Below, one piece after another: positions 59,497 through 64,000 of a DNA stretch of 64,000 nucleotides; the stretch's first letter is position 1; each line of letters begins with the position of its first letter. The DNA is from Gonocerus acuteangulatus (lineage: Eukaryota > Arthropoda > Insecta > Hemiptera > Coreidae): the NCBI GenBank assembly GCA_946811695.1, contig OX328123.1:14229162-14293161 (forward strand), read 5' to 3'. The notes beneath the pieces are model-generated. The model was not told the DNA's origin. It made no database searches and worked only from the letters and a program-made list of their open reading frames with translations. The position numbers and the translations under genes were made by a program.

Positions 59497-59696
59497 AAAT
59501 TTTAACGTCCATTATCATTAACTAAGAACTTTGGGCGGGTTATCTATAGGTTACCACCCTTTTCTAGCCAGGATTGGGCTGAAGCCTTTTCTTTTTTCTA
59601 AAGAAGAGCCACCACCCCTAGTGGGAATCAAACCCACGACCTTTGGCACGGAGTGTTAAGTGGTCACGCCTTAACACTCACGACCACCGGTCCTCC
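59497..59696 (-). mobile_element. SINE S2, near full-length copy
   Basis: Minus-strand S2: ggaggaccggtggtcgtgag head, B box cgtgggtttgattcccacta, ccctttctagccaggat-type body (inverse) and ggacgttaaaatttagataa end. Confidence 0.8.
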
Positions 59697-60015
59697 AAAA
59701 ATTAAATTAATTTTAGAACAAAATACATTTTAAAAATCTTGAGAGCAATTAAAAAAAAAAAACACGGATAGAAATACACAACAAAAAAAATGTCTCGAAA
59801 TTTTAAACATTTATTTTTCTAAAAAGGTCAGTCACGTCACCAGTACCGATTGAAAAGGTTTTTAAGAATTGTTTCTTACATTCAGCGAAACATTTAATTT
59901 TGTTCAATTTTAAGTGATATTTTTCTTTAAAAGAATATATATATTTTTTTTTTTTTCAAATATTCGGTGGTATATTTCTTCATTCCGTGTAGCCTAATTT
60001 TTCATGGTTTCTTAA

Positions 60016-60177
60016 AACATCCAACTTGTTGAGTCCATTGAACCTAATCTAGATTTCCTCTGGGATGGAGACAGTCCTGTTTCTATTGACTTCCTGTCCT
60101 GTGGATGGGAAGAAAGCAATTTGACCTCTCTTGGTCAATTTATTGACGTCACTCCTCTGAGAGTGATACTCGGGAAT
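60016..60177 (+). other. Open stretch of 53 codons, possibly a coding remnant
   Basis: Without an ATG, it reads NIQLVESIEPNLDFLWDGDS, then PVSIDFLSCGWEESNLTSLG, then QFIDVTPLRVILGN and a stop. The composition is protein-like and GC-richer than the neighbourhood, but I recognise no family and see no clear splice acceptor. Confidence 0.2.
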
Positions 60178-60179
60178 TG

Positions 60180-60769
60180 ACTGCCCACATCGAGTCAAGA
60201 CTATTGATGTCTCAGGCTGGATAATTAAGAAGAACTCGGTTATGAGATGATTGGTTCACATTGGTATTGATTAAGGGACACATTTTTTTCAAAATTAGGT
60301 CCATGCCTTCCAATACGTTTAATCTATTTGAAAAAATAATCTGGTTGCTTGACCATTTTAGAAAACATTAATATTTTTACCATCAATAACATATGGTAAT
60401 AGCCGCTCAAAATAATTTAATTTTTTTTTTTAAAGTCAACCGTTTGAAAATGGCGGCCATCTTTGTTTCGCCGCGCATGCTGATTTATGAGTTCATAAGC
60501 TCTTACGGAAAACTAATTTTCTCAGGACTGGTAAGTCATACACTAATAATTCAAACGCCTTTTTCCTTACAGTCTGATCTGTCTATCATGTCTTCTTCAT
60601 CTACTATATATTTGTCAAATACCACTCACTCACTGACCTATCACCGCCCAACCCAAATCACGTGACAGAAAAATTTGAAATTTTCTATGGGCACTCCCTT
60701 TAGTATGTAAACACTCGCCAAGAAAGGATTTTTTGTATTCAAATTTTTAAATATATTTAGAGGGGTTTG
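60180..60769. other. No gene recognised
   Basis: The 90-codon frame at 60393-60665 has no known motif and spans a sequence change, so I do not support it. Confidence 0.4.
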
Positions 60770-60777
60770 AATTTTTG

Positions 60778-61492
60778 GTAAAAATGCAGTTTCACGCCCT
60801 CCAAACCGATTTCTTTCAAATTTTGTACAATAACGTATTTTGATGCACTAAACACGAATACGATAAAAAAAAACCGTCGGATTTAACTAGGAAAGAAGTT
60901 ATTAAGCACTAAAGTTCACTGTTATGCAGGTTATGAGAGCTATTAATTATAGCGAGTTGGATTGACTGGGGTTTTGTTATCTTCTTGAGCGAGCGGAACC
61001 CATAGCACGTATGCCCTTAAGCGGCAGGTGAGGATGCCCTTAAAATTAACAATATTTTCGAATAAATGGTTTCTGAACATTTCAAATGAGAGTTCTCTGT
61101 TTCCCAATGTTACATATCTGCGCATGCGCGTGTTTACAAATACGCTGATGACGCCTAGTTTTATAACCTAACTAACTTTAGTGCTTAATATTCTATTAAT
61201 TTTAGCGAGTTGGATTGACTGGGGTTTTGTTATCTTCTTGAGCGAGCGTAGCGAGCGGAAACACATAGCATGTATGCCTTAAAGTCGTAATTTATGCCTT
61301 AAAGTCGTCACAAATTTAGTTGCTTACATTAGCTCTCATAACCTGCATAACAGTGAACTTAAGTGTTTAATAACTTCTTTCCTAGTTAAATCCGACGTTT
61401 TTTTATCGTATTCGTGTTTAGTGCATCAAAATACGTTATTGTGCAAAGTTTGAAAGAAATCGGTTTGGAGGGCGTGAACCTGTATTTTTACC
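60778..61492. mobile_element. GGTAAA family, copy 3 (715 bp)
   Basis: GAATTTTT at 60770-60777 and 61493-61500. Ends GGTAAAAATGCAGTTTCACG and the inverse of GGTAAAAATACAGGTTCACG. The interior repeats the agcgagcg...agcgg block near 60993 and 61241, both preceded by ggttttgttatcttcttg, so the middle is internally duplicated. Confidence 0.88.
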
Positions 61493-61605
61493 GAATTTTT
61501 AGTTGGTTAGAGAGCATGCAAGCTTAGGCAGCAAGCGTTCCTAGGACGATAACGAGTCAGCTGTTACCGTACTGTGTTTATTTCTATTTGAGCTGCATTT
61601 CAACT

Positions 61606-61719
61606 ATGATGGCAGACCTTGAATCACTAAAAATAAACTGTGATTTTGTCCCTCATAGAGTTTACGCTATACCTGGTGATGGTCCACCCAATGTAATAGC
61701 ATCCTTATCTGTTGGTTGA
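61606..61719 (+). pseudogene. Short OTU-like coding fragment next to a Helitron-like 3' segment
   Basis: ATG at 61606 opens 37 codons: MMADLESLKINCDFVPHRVY, then AIPGDGPPNVIASLSVG and a stop. The Y-x-I-x-GDG...ASLS pattern resembles the OTU cysteine-protease start (GDGNCLFxSLS), but NC is replaced, so the catalytic cysteine would be missing. OTU-like domains occur in some Helitron-encoded proteins, and the Helitron-like 3' segment begins at its end. The assignment is tentative. Confidence 0.3.
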
Positions 61720-61923
61720 CACTGGTCCAGAGCACCACAGTGTCAAGAAACATTTTACTTTGATTACTTATCAATTGATGAACAACATATGTATAGTATG
61801 ATTGGAACCGTGCTATAATAAACTGCACAAAATTATATAGTAGCGTTAATTTTGATGATAAATTATTTAACGCAGTAAAATAACTATTCATCTGCCGTGA
61901 CGAAGCACGGGTATTCAGCTAGT
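61700..61923 (+). mobile_element. Helitron-like 3' end, copy 3
   Basis: The GACACTG...CAGTGTC hairpin (61718-61745), the conserved ggaaccgtgctataataa...aactgcacaaaatta block, then CCGTGACGAAGCACGG and ...TTCAGCTAG followed by T. The best-preserved terminus of the family in the window. Confidence 0.65.
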
Positions 61924-62027
61924 TATTTGAATATTTTGAAGTCCAACACCTGATAACTGTCATTGAAAACAACTGTTTTAATTACTCAATATAACGAAAT
62001 AAAACTTCTTGAGACACGTGGCAACTA

Positions 62028-62951
62028 CAGTGAAACCTCCCTTAACGGACACCTCCCTACACCTCTATTAACGGACATTTTCTCGCAGTCCCGAATTTTT
62101 CTATAGGTAAAATAAACCTCTATATTACGGACACCTCTGTACAAAGGACACGGACAGAAAAATCTGAGTTTTTACCTCCTTACTACGGACAATTACAGCT
62201 AATGTTATTTACAGAAGTGTTCCCATCGGTGTAGGTTTCTAGTAAAATGCGTTAACAATAACAAACTCTTTGCAAGAATAAGATGTAAATACAGAATAGT
62301 GACTAGTAATATCCTCCTAGGAATTTCACAACAGGAACCCCTTCCTTTTCAGCAGGAGCATATGATTTTCCCGCTGGCAGATTACTATTGTTTTGCCTAC
62401 GCGGTATCACGGTTCCGGGAATATTCCATAAGTCTGTTCGGTTCACATTCCTTCCGCAGAACTTCCTTCTCGTCACTTTTCATTTGGTTTTTAGCTCTTG
62501 ATGAGTGAGTATCGAGCTTTCTCTTCAATATGTCTAATCGGAAATCTCTGACACTTAAAGAAAAAAAATACGTGATAACATTTTCCAATCGCGATAAATG
62601 TGGTGTGCGTAAAGTTGCCGAGTTTTTTAAGATAGGGAAAACACAAGCAGCAGAAATATTGAAAAAGAAAGATGAAATTTTGAAGAAACGGACGGAAAAT
62701 TGTGACAAAAATGTTGCCCGAGAACTAAGAACTTCTTTATGCTTTAAACTTTTTTTAAATTTATACTTATTGAAATTCTTTCTATATACCTAAAAAAAAG
62801 TTGCTATAGGTAATTATTAAATTGTTAATTAAAACATGAATTAAAAATTCGGTACGTATCCATCTCGACCAACCCCTCTGACAGTGGACACCTCTCTACA
62901 GTGGACAACTTTGGTTCTCCCAGAGGTGTCCGCTATAGAGAGGTTTCACTG
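62028..62951 (+). mobile_element. pogo/Tigger element, internally deleted (924 bp)
   Basis: TA at 62026-62027 and 62952-62953. Ends CAGTGAAACCTCCCTTAACG and the inverse of CAGTGAAACCTCTCTATAGC. The subterminal zones repeat acggacacctc and ggacacctctctac. It encodes only the N-terminal DNA-binding domain. Confidence 0.9.
62530..62793 (+). CDS. Tigger transposase N-terminal domain (truncated)
   Basis: The 87-codon frame starts MSNRKSLTLKEKKYVITFSN and continues through RKVAEFFKIGKTQAAEILKK to ILKKRTENCDKN, an intact CENP-B N-terminal / Psq-type helix-turn-helix that in this family binds the element ends. From about residue 68 the sequence changes to low-complexity hydrophobic residues and stops, where an internal deletion removed the second DNA-binding half and the DDE catalytic domain. 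If expressed it could bind related ends without cutting; that is inference. Confidence 0.75.
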   Translation: MSNRKSLTLKEKKYVITFSNRDKCGVRKVAEFFKIGKTQAAEILKKKDEILKKRTENCDKNVARELRTSLCFKLFLNLYLLKFFLYT

Positions 62952-62959
62952 TAATATGG

Positions 62960-63253
62960 CCACCATCGGGTTTGTTTACATAACAGGTTTTTACCCGAAC
63001 GTCCCCTCCCCCCTTTCATAACCTCATGATTATAACAGTCTATGACATGAAAAAAATGTAACCATAAAGCCTAATTATAATTTTTTAAAACGATTACAGA
63101 TTAACTGATTCTTTAAAAGATTGGCCCATGGAAATCGATTAAAAAAATCTATATATCGTGTTCAAAACATCGATTCGGATCAGCCATCTCTGCACTACCA
63201 GTTTCACATCCTTTAAAAGCCACTAGAGGAGCTGAAACATGTATTACACTACT
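62960..63253. other. No recognisable feature
   Basis: Unique sequence between the Tigger element and the next Helitron-like end. Confidence 0.4.
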
Positions 63254-63480
63254 AGCTGAATACAAGTGCTTCGTCACAGCAGATAGTAATTTTCTTGCGT
63301 TAAATAATGTATCATCAAAATTAATGCAACTATAATATTTTGTGGAGTTTATTATAGCACGGCTCCAGTTATTCATCAATTAATAAGTAATCAAAGTGTA
63401 ATGTTTCTTGAGACTGGGGCGCTCCGGACCAGTGTTAACAAACAGATTACCTAGAGAGAACCCGTTATCTATAGGTTACC
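63254..63480 (-). mobile_element. Helitron-like 3' end, copy 4
   Basis: Inverse orientation: CTAG followed by T on the minus strand near 63257, degraded hairpin (tgtgacgaagcactt), aaacaccat-type body and the CACTGGTCCGGAGCGCCCCA block near 63415-63440. Confidence 0.6.
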
Positions 63481-63504
63481 AGTAACAGGAGTTAAATCAG
63501 TACA

Positions 63505-63548
63505 GGTTAAAATTCGTTATCATTAATAAATGGACGTTAAAATTAAAC
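63505..63548 (+). mobile_element. SINE S2 3'-tail fragment
   Basis: aaaattcgttatcattaata + aatggacgttaaaatt matches the last ~40 bp of S2. The rest is absent. Confidence 0.4.
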
Positions 63549-63549
63549 G

Positions 63550-64000
63550 TTTGGTGCGGGATTCTGGGCAGTAAAATTATTGGCCCTGATTTTTTGGAAG
63601 GTCCCGTATCAGGGAATGCTCAAATGAAAAATCACACTAAATACTTAAAAAAGATGCCTTATTTTCAATTTTATTAAATTTATTAGGAAAAATATTTACT
63701 TTTAGAGGATCGGTCATATTTTTTTCAGAATGTTGAGGAAAAAATACCTCAAAGTCATGTATCACACATTCATAACCCACCTCTGTAAGTGCTTCCAAAA
63801 AATCTTTTTAGTTTAAAACAATAAAATTTGAATCGCTCGAAACTCATTTGATTTTAAAGATATCGAGTTTGCAGCAAAGGGGTTGGTTTTTAATTCCCTT
63901 TAAAATGATGTGCATAATAATAGGGGTCATCTGCAAACCCCAACATTTCATCTAGCACCAAGCGCACATGCGCAGTAAATATGTTAAATAATCGACATAT
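63550..64000. other. No recognisable feature to the window end
   Basis: Unique AT-rich sequence. Confidence 0.4.

Overview
The window looks like non-coding, repeat-dense nuclear DNA of an invertebrate animal, most likely an arthropod. It is AT-rich, full of (TA)n tracts, and carries Penelope-like, Jockey-like, hAT, Tc1/mariner, pogo/Tigger, piggyBac-like and Helitron-like elements, two tRNA-derived SINE families and one candidate host exon with consensus splice sites. I cannot name the species. No intact host gene is visible. Only two coding regions look credible: the intact transposase of a hAT element (6363-8396) and an 89-bp minus-strand exon (18580-18668) resembling the extracellular start of a Cys-loop anion channel. 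The window may therefore lie within large introns of a channel gene.

Layout. 0-4.5 kb: a decayed Penelope-like (PLE) GIY-YIG fragment followed at once by a hammerhead-like motif; Helitron-like ends, one expanded into a 42-bp satellite; a TA-flanked inverted-repeat element enclosing an inverted PLE repeat pair. 4.7-10.2 kb: a complete hAT transposon with a perfect 8-bp target duplication, an intact 677-aa transposase and inverted arrays of ~124-bp repeats near both ends. 10.9-13.3 kb: a 184-bp satellite and a SINE. 13.6-18.4 kb: relics of PLE, mariner, Tc1 and Tigger elements and a 58-bp satellite. 18.6-25.2 kb: the candidate exon; a piggyBac-like MITE split by a Jockey-like retrotransposon tail carrying a 3.6-kb 50-bp satellite; an inverted PLE repeat pair; two more TTAA-flanked elements. 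25-41 kb: unclassified repeat families, SINEs, a 24-bp and a 136-bp array, another PLE inverted pair, and several elements delimited by target duplications. 42-44.4 kb: 76-bp and 114-bp satellites. 47-64 kb: a solo LTR, more SINE, PLE, Jockey-like and hAT copies, a Tigger element with an intact DNA-binding domain, and Helitron-like ends.

Two themes stand out. First, at least eleven copies of a minimal hammerhead-ribozyme-like motif (CTGANGA, stem II, GAAACGTC) from at least four sequence subfamilies sit in PLE-type terminal repeats, often as head-to-head pairs. One copy directly follows the GIY-YIG reading frame, which ties the motif to PLEs. Second, several tandem satellites contain the end of a dispersed element (Helitron 3' end, PLE terminal repeat, hAT subterminal repeat), so element termini appear to seed local arrays. 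Nearly all non-transposon open frames are low-complexity or satellite translations and are not annotated as genes.
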